A stretch of 64,000 nt of DNA from RGIG3009 sp964433065 (GTDB taxonomy: Bacteria; Bacillota; Clostridia; Oscillospirales; Acutalibacteraceae), in the NCBI GenBank assembly GCA_964433065.1, contig CAYSPZ010000002.1:1-64000 (forward strand), written 5' to 3'. Shown here piece by piece: positions 45,209 to 54,645 of the stretch. The notes under the pieces are model-generated. The model saw nothing but the letters and a program-made list of their open reading frames with translations. It had not been told where the DNA came from and ran no database searches. Within the stretch, counting starts at the first letter, position 1, and every line of letters begins with the position of its first letter. Position numbers and translations under genes: made by a program.

Positions 45209-45910
45209 ATGAAAAAACTGTCAGCCTTTATGATGATCGCGTTACTGATCTGTTCACTTTTCGGCACTTGTATGGTAACCGAAGCCGCGAACGCCAATCC
45301 ACCGACGTTTATCGTCGGTACGGCTCATGGCGGAAGAGGGGATACGGTGACCGTTACGGTATCTGCCGCAAATAATCCCGGTATTGTGTCTCTTAAACTG
45401 GATATCGGTTACGATGCAACCGTTTTACAATTGAAATCGATTACCGGCGGGGTGTTTCCGTCCACTTCATTCGGTCCCATCACCAACAATCCCATCGCGG
45501 TTAACTGGGTCGATGCGGTTAATCCCAACAATACCACCAACGGCGTGATCGCAACGCTTACATTTACCATCAAAGACGATGCGCCTCTCGGCAAATCGGC
45601 AATCACCGTCACCTATGCGCCGGATGACGTGTATGATTTTGATTTCGAAAACGTAGCATTTACCAACGTGAACGGCTTGGTAACGGTAGAGGAACGCGCG
45701 GATCCCGCAGTCGTTATCGGTGACGTCAACGGCGACGGCAACGTCACCATTACGGATATGTTACTGATCAAAGCGCACATTTTAAAGAAGTCGACGTTGA
45801 CAGGCGCTTATGCGACGGCGGCAGATGCCAACGGAGATAAGAAAATCTCCATTGACGATTTTATCCGAATCAAAGCAAAGGTCCTCGGCAAAGGCGATAC
45901 GCCCGCCTGA
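45209..45910 (+). CDS. Small secreted cohesin-dockerin protein (class B)
   Basis: 233 residues, ATG behind GGAAGGGG. Signal peptide about 1-27, cohesin about 30-160 (FGPITNNPIAVNWVDAVNP, nearly identical to the cohesins of the genes at 39988 and 43323), dockerin about 165-228 with DVNGDG and DANGDK loops and TITDML-LIKAHILKK helices. It consists of little else, so it is a minimal adaptor that could extend a chain by one link. The second calcium loop has Lys in place of the usual Gly. Confidence 0.88.
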   Translation: MKKLSAFMMIALLICSLFGTCMVTEAANANPPTFIVGTAHGGRGDTVTVTVSAANNPGIVSLKLDIGYDATVLQLKSITGGVFPSTSFGPITNNPIAVNWVDAVNPNNTTNGVIATLTFTIKDDAPLGKSAITVTYAPDDVYDFDFENVAFTNVNGLVTVEERADPAVVIGDVNGDGNVTITDMLLIKAHILKKSTLTGAYATAADANGDKKISIDDFIRIKAKVLGKGDTPA

Positions 45911-46173
45911 TAAAAACGAAAAAAACTCGTGTTTTTTTGGTGAACACGCGCGTTTTTTTGATAATTTATGGAATATTTATGTAATTATTTACTACTAACG
46001 GTTGCTTTTTTTCAAAAAAGGTGATATGATAAAATCGTTCGTAGTATTCGTACTGCGCATATTGCGTAATGATCGATATGTGGCTTTTGCCGACAATTTC
46101 GATCGCTTTCCATTTTATTATTTTCGGTAATGTGCATTAGCAATTGCAACATTTACAAAAAGGAGACGAGAGT
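45911..46173 (+). promoter_or_regulatory. Terminator-like region and promoter of the second secreted-protein unit
   Basis: An AT-rich imperfect hairpin (about 45918-45960, CTCGTG with CACGCG, ending in T7) is followed by TTGCTT (46002-46007), 17-base spacer and TATGAT (46025-46030), then AAAATCG. The promoter block closely resembles the one at 26871-26899. Confidence 0.6.
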
Positions 46174-49014
46174 ATGAAAAAGACAGTATCCCTTATTGTG
46201 ACGATTGCGTTGTTGGTGTGTTCGTTCTCCGGCACCTGTATGGTAGCGGAAGCAACCACCCAAGCGAGCGGAATCGTGTATCAGGAAGTTGCACCGGAAG
46301 GGCTTAATTCCGCGCAGATCTATGGCGGTAAGAGTGGCCCGTTTAACGCGCAAGCAGATGCAATGCGCGACGAGATCCTCAGTTATGCGGATACTCTCAA
46401 AGATCAATCAGGTACCAAATACTACGTATCGCAAGCAAACGGTGACGATGCTAACGACGGTCTTTCTCCCGACACGGCCTGGAAGACGCTCGATAAACTC
46501 AACAGCACCTCTTTTGCTTCCGGCAGTATCGTATTGTTTGAACGCGGCGGTGCGTATCGCGGTCAATTGATCGCGAGAAGCGGTGTTTCCTACGGTGCAT
46601 ACGGCACCGGCACCAAACCGGCGCTCTACGGTTCCAGACAGAACTACGCGACCGCTACGTGGGTTGCTGATTCTACCAGAACCAACGTTTACTATTACGA
46701 ATCCGACCTCAACGACGTCGGTATTGTGGTGATCAATCACGGCGCGATCAAATCGATCCGTCAAAAATCGGTCGGTGCCCTTGCCAGCCGTTCGGCAAAA
46801 GACGGTTGGTATTATACCGACGGCAGCCGTGTATATGTATACAGCAAAAACGGTAACCCGTCGGATGTATATGCCAGTATCGAGATCGGTGAAGACAAAA
46901 ACATCGTATCGGCTTCGGGTTGCACAAACACTACGTTCGAAAACATCTCCTTCAAATACACCGGTGGTCACGGTTTAGCCGGTGACAATACCGAAAACGT
47001 CGTCATCCGCGGTTGCGAATTTGGCTGGATCGGTGGTTCGCTTTTGGGCGACACGCCGTACGGTAACGCGATCGAATGGTGGGGCAATTGTAAAGACAAC
47101 ACCGTTCAGGATTGCTGGATCTATCAGTGTTATGACACGGGTTGGACTTTCCAGAGTTCGTCCGCTGCGTCGGCAACCGGTCAGAAATTTATCGATAACT
47201 TAGTAGAATACTGCTGGTACTCCACCGAAATGTGGATCGGCGGCGCCGCTGAAGACGTGACAATGGATGACATCCAGATCTCCGGTAACATTATGCGTTT
47301 CGCCGGTTATTGCTGGGGTACCAACTTCCGTGAAGATCAGTTGAACTCCTCCCACATCTTTATCAGTTCCAATGTTGGGAATGCTACCAATTTTGTGGTG
47401 AGCAATAACATCTTTGAAGGCGGTTATCAACACCTGTTCGGTCAGACCGCCAGCATGACCTTCGACGGTAATACATATGTGCAAACGCAAACCGACTCTT
47501 CTGTAATGTCGATGACCTATGATCTGCCGTACGACGAAAATGCAGCGCAAACCATCAAAGACGTGGTCGGCGACCAAAATGCCACCGTTTTGTACAGCGA
47601 GTGGGATTGCGCGACCCATACCTACACCGATGTTTGTGATGAGGAATGTGACGTTTGCTATGCTATTCGCACGGCACCTCACTCGTACACCGACGCGTGT
47701 GACACCGATTGTAACATCTGCGGTGTGACCCGTACGGCACCTCACAACTACGATAACGCATGTGATTATGCGTGTAACGATTGCGGCACCGAGCGTGTTC
47801 CGGCGGACCACGTGTACGACAGCGATTGCGATGCTGATTGTAACGTTTGCGGCGAGACCCGTACGGTATCGAGCCACGAATATGACAATGATTGTGACAC
47901 CGATTGTAACCTGTGCGGCGCGACTCGCGAAGTTGCCGATCACGTGTATGACAACGATTGTGATGTCGACTGTAACGTTTGCGGCACCGTCCGTGAATCC
48001 GGTGGTCACGCCTACGACGATGCGTGCGATACCGCTTGTAACGAGTGCGGCGAGATCCGCGAAGTGTCTGCTCACGTATATGACGACATTCTGGATACGG
48101 ATTGTAACGAATGCGGTATGACCCGCACCGCTACGAAGTTTGCTCTGCGTGTACCGTATACCCGCGTGTACCAAAAAGGTGCATCGGCGCTTGACCTGAC
48201 CGGCGGTTGCATCGATATTGCCTATGAGAACGGACAAGCGGGAAGCGTCGATTTGACAGCCGATATGATCACCGGTTTTGACGGTTCGACGGTCGGCACC
48301 CAGACCGTAACGGTCACCTGCGGCGGTATGAGCGACACGTTTGATGTCGTTGTAACCGATGCCACCGCGTTACCCACCATTTCGGTCGATAACGTGATAA
48401 CCTCCGCTGACAGCGGCTTTACGGTGGCGGTTCGCGTGAAAAACAACCCCGGTATCGTTTCGGCTTTGCTGGAGATCTACTACGACGAGACCAAATTGGA
48501 ATTGGTGTCCTATACGGAACAGGATTTCACCGGTCTGTCTTACGGTCCTGTCGACGTTGCGCCCTTCATCGTTAACTGGTGTGACGCTATTAACACCGAC
48601 AACACCACCGACGGTGTGATCGCGTTGTTGACCTTCAAAGTGAAAGCGGATGTTGAACTCGGTCAGACCACCATCGCGGTCAACTATGATGCCGAAAACG
48701 TATATAACTACGACTTTGATAACGTGACCTTCAATGCGTCCGCCGGTACGGTAAACATCGTTGACGATACCCTCGGTGACATTGACGGTGACGGCGAGAT
48801 CAACAACAAAGACTTCGGTTTGTTGCAACGTTTCATCAACGAATGGGACGTGACGATCAACGAATCTGCCGCTGATATCAACAGCGACGGTATCATCAAC
48901 AATAAAGACCTCGGTATTTTACAACGTCACATCAACGGTTGGGATACGGTGTTAAACACCACTACGGTAACTGTTACGACGACCGAGGCGCGTGAGTATT
49001 CGAGTCTTCACTGA
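46174..49014 (+). CDS. Secreted beta-helix (pectin-lyase-like) protein with Cys-repeats, Ig-like, cohesin and dockerin
   Basis: 946 residues, ATG at 46174 behind AAGGAGACGAG. Signal peptide about 1-26. Residues about 75-475 form a right-handed parallel beta-helix: YYVSQANGDDANDGLS with TAWKTLDKLN is the usual entry of this fold, and asparagine-rich turns follow (NTTFENISF, ENVVIRGCEFG). Such domains are polysaccharide lyases, hydrolases or epimerases acting mostly on pectins and uronates; I cannot assign catalytic residues. Eight Cys/His repeats (about 482-652), a Big_3-like domain (about 655-735), a class A cohesin (about 737-865), a dockerin (about 866-930) and a Thr-rich tail follow. An enzyme carrying both cohesin and dockerin is unusual. 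Confidence 0.86.
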   Translation: MKKTVSLIVTIALLVCSFSGTCMVAEATTQASGIVYQEVAPEGLNSAQIYGGKSGPFNAQADAMRDEILSYADTLKDQSGTKYYVSQANGDDANDGLSPDTAWKTLDKLNSTSFASGSIVLFERGGAYRGQLIARSGVSYGAYGTGTKPALYGSRQNYATATWVADSTRTNVYYYESDLNDVGIVVINHGAIKSIRQKSVGALASRSAKDGWYYTDGSRVYVYSKNGNPSDVYASIEIGEDKNIVSASGCTNTTFENISFKYTGGHGLAGDNTENVVIRGCEFGWIGGSLLGDTPYGNAIEWWGNCKDNTVQDCWIYQCYDTGWTFQSSSAASATGQKFIDNLVEYCWYSTEMWIGGAAEDVTMDDIQISGNIMRFAGYCWGTNFREDQLNSSHIFISSNVGNATNFVVSNNIFEGGYQHLFGQTASMTFDGNTYVQTQTDSSVMSMTYDLPYDENAAQTIKDVVGDQNATVLYSEWDCATHTYTDVCDEECDVCYAIRTAPHSYTDACDTDCNICGVTRTAPHNYDNACDYACNDCGTERVPADHVYDSDCDADCNVCGETRTVSSHEYDNDCDTDCNLCGATREVADHVYDNDCDVDCNVCGTVRESGGHAYDDACDTACNECGEIREVSAHVYDDILDTDCNECGMTRTATKFALRVPYTRVYQKGASALDLTGGCIDIAYENGQAGSVDLTADMITGFDGSTVGTQTVTVTCGGMSDTFDVVVTDATALPTISVDNVITSADSGFTVAVRVKNNPGIVSALLEIYYDETKLELVSYTEQDFTGLSYGPVDVAPFIVNWCDAINTDNTTDGVIALLTFKVKADVELGQTTIAVNYDAENVYNYDFDNVTFNASAGTVNIVDDTLGDIDGDGEINNKDFGLLQRFINEWDVTINESAADINSDGIINNKDLGILQRHINGWDTVLNTTTVTVTTTEAREYSSLH

Positions 49015-49101
49015 TTCAGGTAGCGCAATATATGCGCCGTTCCTCATTCGGTAGCGCTATCCGGATGTACCACCAACCACTACGGTCGTGAGGGATTCTC
49101 T

Positions 49102-49497
49102 ATGAAAAGCACGAACATCTTAAAAAAGATAACCGCAGTGTTGGTGGTAATGATAGTGTGCTTGTACTCCGTAGGTAATATACCGTTATCGGCATCCGCC
49201 GACAGTACGACAAAATCTATTCTCGGCGATATGGACGGTGACGGTATCATTACCAATAAGGACTACGGTTTATTACAACGTTTCACGAATGCGTGGAATA
49301 TTGAGATCAGCGAAACGGTTGCTGACGTGAACGGTGACGGTATCGTCAACAATAAAGATCTCGGTATTCTGCAACGGTATCTCAACGGTTGGGATACGGT
49401 GATGGGCACTCCTTCCTCAACGGCACCAACCACGACTACCACGACAACGCGGACAACGGCTACCACGACAAGACCTTTATGGTCACCGTTTGTCTGA
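49102..49497 (+). CDS. Minimal secreted dockerin protein with Thr-rich tail
   Basis: 131 residues. Signal peptide about 1-32, then a class A dockerin (about 40-101; DMDGDG and DVNGDG loops, NNKDLGILQRYLNGW), then a run of Thr/Arg and a short end RPLWSPFV. No ribosome-binding site stands out (GTGAGGGA upstream). The Thr-rich segment looks like a linker with nothing after it, so the gene may be a truncated form of a larger protein or a deliberate chain-capping or adaptor protein. It is the only dockerin protein here without a cohesin. Confidence 0.78.
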   Translation: MKSTNILKKITAVLVVMIVCLYSVGNIPLSASADSTTKSILGDMDGDGIITNKDYGLLQRFTNAWNIEISETVADVNGDGIVNNKDLGILQRYLNGWDTVMGTPSSTAPTTTTTTTRTTATTTRPLWSPFV

Positions 49498-49721
49498 TCT
49501 TGAAAAGCAGTAATAACCAAGATAGTTGTTTTAGGAAACGTACGTTTCCGGATATTTTACATTTGCACCTGTTCTCTTCTTATTTCGCACAGTGTTTACT
49601 GCGTTGACCGTCGCGGCGATCGTTGCCGCGTATGTATGAAATGGAATGGTCGATCGTACATGATCGAAAGAATTCAACCGATATGAAAGATATTGGTTCA
49701 GTCAGAAATGGGGATTAAACA
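49498..49721. other. Spacer with a perfect 16-base palindrome
   Basis: There is no gene. GGAAACGTACGTTTCC (49534-49549) is perfectly self-complementary. It lies about 40 bases after the dockerin gene and about 170 before the GH3 gene, with no T run, so it could be a regulator binding site. Confidence 0.5.
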
Positions 49722-52700
49722 ATGAAAAAATGTATCAGTCTTTTGTTGGCGATCATCATCTGCGTATCGCTCCCGCTGAGCGTTACGGCGGTTGGGTCGT
49801 CCGCAACGTCCGAAATGGGATGGGGTTCGGTACTGAATAATGCCGGTTCTATTCCGCTCGATACGGCGTACAGCGATGCCGAACAACAAGCGGTGTCGCT
49901 GCAAGCGGCGCAGGAAGGCGCTGTGTTGCTCAAAAACGAGAACAGTGCTCTGCCGCTTCGTCCGACCGATACGGTCGCGATCTTCGGTTCGCGCCAATTG
50001 GTGGATACGACAACCAGCAAGACGTCGTATGGTTATTTAGCGGGCGGTGCCGGTTCGGGTACTGTCTGGGATATTATTGATGATTCGCCGCTTTCTTGTC
50101 TGCGTGCGGAAGCCTCTGCAGGTAAGTTCAATTTGTACGAGACCATCAGTCAGAACTACGAATCCAAGAAAAACGCCTATACGCCGAGCAGTGCGGATAT
50201 CCAAGCCGCGAAAGATGCCGGTGTCAATAAAGCGGTTATGATCATTTCCCGTTGGGAAGGTGAAGGCGGTACGGAAGAATCCTGGTTGGACGATCCGTGG
50301 CCCGTTCCTGACAGTGAGGCGGTTGCCGGTCAGTGGTATCTGGATCCCTCGGAAAAACGGTTGCTTCAATCCCTTAACGATGCGTTCGATCAGGTCATCG
50401 TGGTGTTCAACACCGGTAACTTGATGGATACCACCTGGGTCAAAGAGGGCATCGACGGCGAACAGGTGGTCGACGCGGCGCTCAGCGCGTGGTACGGGGG
50501 TCACCAAGGTCCGCAGGCAATCGCAGACCTATTGGTTGGTGACGTGACCCCGTCGGGTAAATTGTCGCAGACCTCTGCGCCGATCGAAAACTATTCCACC
50601 ACCAAAAACTTCGGTCAAGATGCCTACACCAACTACGAAGAAGATATCTTTGTCGGCTATCGGTATTTTGAAACCTTCAACGTGCCGGTCAACTACGAAT
50701 TCGGTTTCGGTTTGTCGTATACGACTTTTGATATTTCGGAATTCAACTATACGACGGACGACGAGTACATTACGGTGACGGCGAAGATCAAAAACACCGG
50801 CAACTATTCGGGTAAAGAAGTGTTGCAGGTATACTTTGGTGCCCCCCAGATGGGTACGGGCACTGCGAAATTGTCCAAACCCGCGAAGGAATTGGCGGCA
50901 TACGTGAAGACCGATCTGCTCGCTCCCGGCGAATCGCAGACGGTGACCGCCTCCTTCCCGATCGAAGATATGTCCTCCTACGACGATACCGGTGTGACCG
51001 GCAGACAATCGTCGTGGGTAATGGAAGCCGGTGACTACAAGATCTATGCCGGTAACTCGGTAAAGAACGTAAAGCAAGTAGGCACCTATAACCAAGCATC
51101 TCTCCGTGTAGTCGAACGTTTGAGTGCGCAAATGTCCCCGACGCAGCTCAGCAAACGTTTGTTGGCGGACGGTACGTATGAAAACGTAAACGTGACCGAA
51201 GCCCCCTCCACCACGGTGGATAAAGGTACCAACTACGATGCGAAGGTGTACGATCAACTCATCACCTACGCGGATGTCAAGGCGGGTAGAAACACCATCG
51301 AAGAACTGGTATCCCAGATGAGCATTGAGGATCTCGCCTCCTTCACGGCGTCGTATGAGACCGATAATTCTTCCGGTAACTCCGGTATCGGCGGTAACGA
51401 TAACACCAAAGACAAGTATGGTATTACACCTACCGGTAACGTAGACGGCCCTGCAGGTCCCGCTACCGCTGAATGGGCATTCCCGAGCGCAACGGCGATT
51501 GCGTGTACCTTCAACTTAGACATTGCGTCCGATGTCGGTACGGTCGGCGGTAAATACTGCGAATCGTTGTCCTACTACGGTGACAACAGTCCGTTTATGT
51601 GGCAAGCGGCGGGTGTAAACATTCAACGTAATCCGCTCGCGGGTCGTAACTTCGAATACTATTCGGAAGATCCGCTGGTGACCGGTCTTTGCGGTGCGGC
51701 ATTTACGCTGCGCGCACAACAGCAAGGCATCGGTGTTGTGGTAAAACACCTTGCCGCCAACAACCAGGAGACCAACCGCGGCGGCAACGACAGCCGTATG
51801 TCCGAACGTGCTTTGCGCGAGATCTACCTCAAAGGTTTCGAGATCATCTGTAAAGAAGCCGATCCGGTCAGCATTATGACCTCCTATAACAAGATCAACG
51901 GCGTTAACTCCTGGCAAGCCACAGAAATGCTGATCAACATCATTCGTGACGAATGGGGTTGGGACGGTATGTATATGAGTGACTGGGACGAAGTCGGTGA
52001 GGGCAGCGGCGATATGGTGCTTGCCGGTCACAACATCAAGATGGGTGCGAACCAAACGGCTCGTGACTATTCCGAGATCATCACCTACTACAACGAAGGC
52101 AAGATCGGCCGTTCGTTGCTCGAAGAAAATGCCGTGTACGTCATCCGCGCGATCCTCGAATCCGATCGTGAATATACCGCGTTTGATGATACGGATGAAC
52201 CGACTACGGAAGAAACGCTCGACCCCGTGATCGTGACCTGCTACGGTGACAGTGTTACCGAAGGTATGTCGATGACCACCGAAAACAAATACCCGACCAT
52301 CCTGCAAGGATTGCTCGGCGATCACTACATCGTCCAGAACGCGGGCGACGGCGGTGAAAGAACCACCTGTATCATGGCACGTCAAGGCGCTTTGAAACTG
52401 TACACCAAAAAGGAACTCAGTTTTGCGAAGGATCAAGATACCTTATTGATCGATCAGCAAACGGGACGCGGTGTCGTTACCGAAAACGGTCTGGAACCCC
52501 GTTGGACCTCACCGTTCGGTCGTGACGTGCCGATCGCAAACGTAACCATCAACGGTGTAGCCTACGAACTCCAATTCAAGAACTTTGACTGGAGCAACTG
52601 CTACTGCGACACCTATCTGGTTCGTAAAGATACCCAAAAAGCGGTCACCATCCCGAAGGGGAGCGAAGTGATCCTGGATACCACCACCGTTTCCAAGAGC

Positions 52701-54467
52701 AACTATTGCGACATCTACCTGATGGGCTTTAACGGCACCTGGAGCTCGGTTGACGATCTGATCGCACAATACCAAAAAATGATCGATTACCGCGGCAACG
52801 ATCGCTACCTGCTCGTCATCCCGTTCTGGGATAAAGGCAACAATGCCGAAGCGTATGAGAAGTTCAAAGCGGCGTTCGGCGATCACGCGGTGGATCTCGT
52901 ACAATATTGCGTGGACGGTGGTATGACGAAAAACGGTTTGACCGTTTCCGATACCGACGCCGAGTGCTTGGCGAACAATATCGTACCGTATTCCTTGAAA
53001 TTGTACGGTACGGAAAACACTGCGGACGTACACCTGAGTGCGGACGGATACAAGGTGTTGGCGAATGCCCTGTACGAGCAAGGTCACGAGATCGGTCTTT
53101 GGACGGATCACATCTACGATGCCGATTGCGACGCATACTGCAACGTTTGCGGCGAGATGCGTTCCGATGTAACCGCTCACACCTTTGATGCGGTTTGTGA
53201 CGTCGAATGTAATCTTTGCGGCACCCTTCGTTCGGCGGCAGGTGAACACACCTATAACGGCAGTTGCGATACCGTTTGTAACGCTTGTGACGCGACCCGT
53301 GCGGCAGGTGACCACACGTACGACAGCGGTTGTGACACTGAGTGTAACGTTTGCGGCGAGACCCGCACGGCAACTGCTCATACGTACGATAACATTTGCG
53401 ATACCGATTGTAACGTGTGCGGTGAGACCCGTACGGTCGACAGCCACGTGTACGACAACGATTGCGATACCGAATGTAACTTGTGCGGTGTGACCCGTAC
53501 GGTCGACAGTCACGCGTACGACAACGATTGTGATGCGGATTGTAATGTTTGCGGTACGACCCGTGAAGTACCCGCCCACGTATATGACGATCTGCTCGAT
53601 ACCGATTGTAACGTGTGCGGCGCGACCCGTGCCGTTGCACAGGTTACCTTCCATACACCGACCGTCCGCGCATACCGTAAAGGTGCCACGGTTGTGGATG
53701 TTACCGACGGTTGGATGGATATTACCTATGAAGACGGTCAACAGGGTAGAGTAGCCCTGACGACCGATATGATCACCGGTTTTGACGGATCGAAGGTTGG
53801 TACACAGACCTTGACCGTCACCTGCGGCAGTGTCTGCGAGACTTACGATGTCGTCGTAATGAATACCGATGCGTTATCCACCATTACGGTTGACAATGCG
53901 ACGGTCCGTGCTGACCAAACCTTTACTGTGGCGGTTCGCTTGAAGAACAACCCCGGTATCGTTTCGGCAAGACTGGAAATTTCTTACGATCAAGACGTTT
54001 TGGAACTTGTTTCCTATGCGGAACAAGATTTCACCGGTATGTCTTACGGACCGACTGAAAAAATGCCGTTTGTCGTTAACTGGTGTGACGCTATCAATGC
54101 TAACAACACCACCGATGGTGTGATCGCGTTGTTGACCTTCAAAGTGAAGGCGGATGCCGAGATCGGTCAAACCACCATCTCGGTTGACTACGATGCCGAC
54201 GACATCTACAATTACGACTTTGAAAACGTGGCATTTAACGTTCAGAGTGGTACGATCGATATCACCTCGCATACGCCCGGTGATCTGAATGATGACGGCG
54301 AGACCAACAACAAAGATATCGGTTTGTTACAACGTTTCATCAACAAATGGAGCGATACGACCATCAACGAAGCCGCTGCCGACGTAAACGGCGACGGTAC
54401 CATCAACAATAAAGACCTCGGTATTTTACAGCGCCATATCAATGGTTGGGAGATCGAACTGCAATAA
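49722..54467 (+). CDS. Secreted GH3 glycosidase fused to SGNH esterase, with Cys-repeats, Ig-like, cohesin and dockerin
   Basis: 1,581 residues. Signal peptide about 1-24. The GH3 domains are in permuted order: the (alpha/beta)6 sandwich with AAQEGAVLLKNENSALPL comes first (about 55-300), then an Fn3-like domain (about 330-470), then the barrel (about 520-830) with VKHLAANNQE and the nucleophile Asp in YMSDWDE (about 753). This order is known from rumen and clostridial beta-glucosidases. An SGNH hydrolase follows (about 835-1125) with GDSVTEG (Ser nucleophile, about 842), NAGDGGERT and DVHLSADG (Asp/His). Then eight Cys/His repeats (about 1130-1304), a Big_3-like domain, a class A cohesin (about 1387-1510) and a dockerin (about 1515-1581). 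The enzyme could remove glycosyl and acyl groups from pectin or hemicellulose side chains. Confidence 0.9.
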   Translation: MKKCISLLLAIIICVSLPLSVTAVGSSATSEMGWGSVLNNAGSIPLDTAYSDAEQQAVSLQAAQEGAVLLKNENSALPLRPTDTVAIFGSRQLVDTTTSKTSYGYLAGGAGSGTVWDIIDDSPLSCLRAEASAGKFNLYETISQNYESKKNAYTPSSADIQAAKDAGVNKAVMIISRWEGEGGTEESWLDDPWPVPDSEAVAGQWYLDPSEKRLLQSLNDAFDQVIVVFNTGNLMDTTWVKEGIDGEQVVDAALSAWYGGHQGPQAIADLLVGDVTPSGKLSQTSAPIENYSTTKNFGQDAYTNYEEDIFVGYRYFETFNVPVNYEFGFGLSYTTFDISEFNYTTDDEYITVTAKIKNTGNYSGKEVLQVYFGAPQMGTGTAKLSKPAKELAAYVKTDLLAPGESQTVTASFPIEDMSSYDDTGVTGRQSSWVMEAGDYKIYAGNSVKNVKQVGTYNQASLRVVERLSAQMSPTQLSKRLLADGTYENVNVTEAPSTTVDKGTNYDAKVYDQLITYADVKAGRNTIEELVSQMSIEDLASFTASYETDNSSGNSGIGGNDNTKDKYGITPTGNVDGPAGPATAEWAFPSATAIACTFNLDIASDVGTVGGKYCESLSYYGDNSPFMWQAAGVNIQRNPLAGRNFEYYSEDPLVTGLCGAAFTLRAQQQGIGVVVKHLAANNQETNRGGNDSRMSERALREIYLKGFEIICKEADPVSIMTSYNKINGVNSWQATEMLINIIRDEWGWDGMYMSDWDEVGEGSGDMVLAGHNIKMGANQTARDYSEIITYYNEGKIGRSLLEENAVYVIRAILESDREYTAFDDTDEPTTEETLDPVIVTCYGDSVTEGMSMTTENKYPTILQGLLGDHYIVQNAGDGGERTTCIMARQGALKLYTKKELSFAKDQDTLLIDQQTGRGVVTENGLEPRWTSPFGRDVPIANVTINGVAYELQFKNFDWSNCYCDTYLVRKDTQKAVTIPKGSEVILDTTTVSKSNYCDIYLMGFNGTWSSVDDLIAQYQKMIDYRGNDRYLLVIPFWDKGNNAEAYEKFKAAFGDHAVDLVQYCVDGGMTKNGLTVSDTDAECLANNIVPYSLKLYGTENTADVHLSADGYKVLANALYEQGHEIGLWTDHIYDADCDAYCNVCGEMRSDVTAHTFDAVCDVECNLCGTLRSAAGEHTYNGSCDTVCNACDATRAAGDHTYDSGCDTECNVCGETRTATAHTYDNICDTDCNVCGETRTVDSHVYDNDCDTECNLCGVTRTVDSHAYDNDCDADCNVCGTTREVPAHVYDDLLDTDCNVCGATRAVAQVTFHTPTVRAYRKGATVVDVTDGWMDITYEDGQQGRVALTTDMITGFDGSKVGTQTLTVTCGSVCETYDVVVMNTDALSTITVDNATVRADQTFTVAVRLKNNPGIVSARLEISYDQDVLELVSYAEQDFTGMSYGPTEKMPFVVNWCDAINANNTTDGVIALLTFKVKADAEIGQTTISVDYDADDIYNYDFENVAFNVQSGTIDITSHTPGDLNDDGETNNKDIGLLQRFINKWSDTTINEAAADVNGDGTINNKDLGILQRHINGWEIELQ

Positions 54468-54554
54468 CCGAAAACTGCCTTGCGGGTGGTAGAGGTTTCC
54501 CCGATACACGCAACGCTCCCACTTGATAGTGCTTTTCAACGCGATACGGTTCGT

Positions 54555-54586
54555 CAGCCTTACTTTGTCCCGGAAAAGTAAGGCTG
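54555..54586. terminator. Hairpin between GH3 and GH78 genes
   Basis: CAGCCTTACTTT pairs with AAAGTAAGGCTG around 8 bases. No T run follows, so termination is uncertain. Confidence 0.45.
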
Positions 54587-54645
54587 ATGTGCCTTATAAC
54601 CTACTCAATGCCATCGTTTTTGGCATTTGTACGGAGGAATGATCT

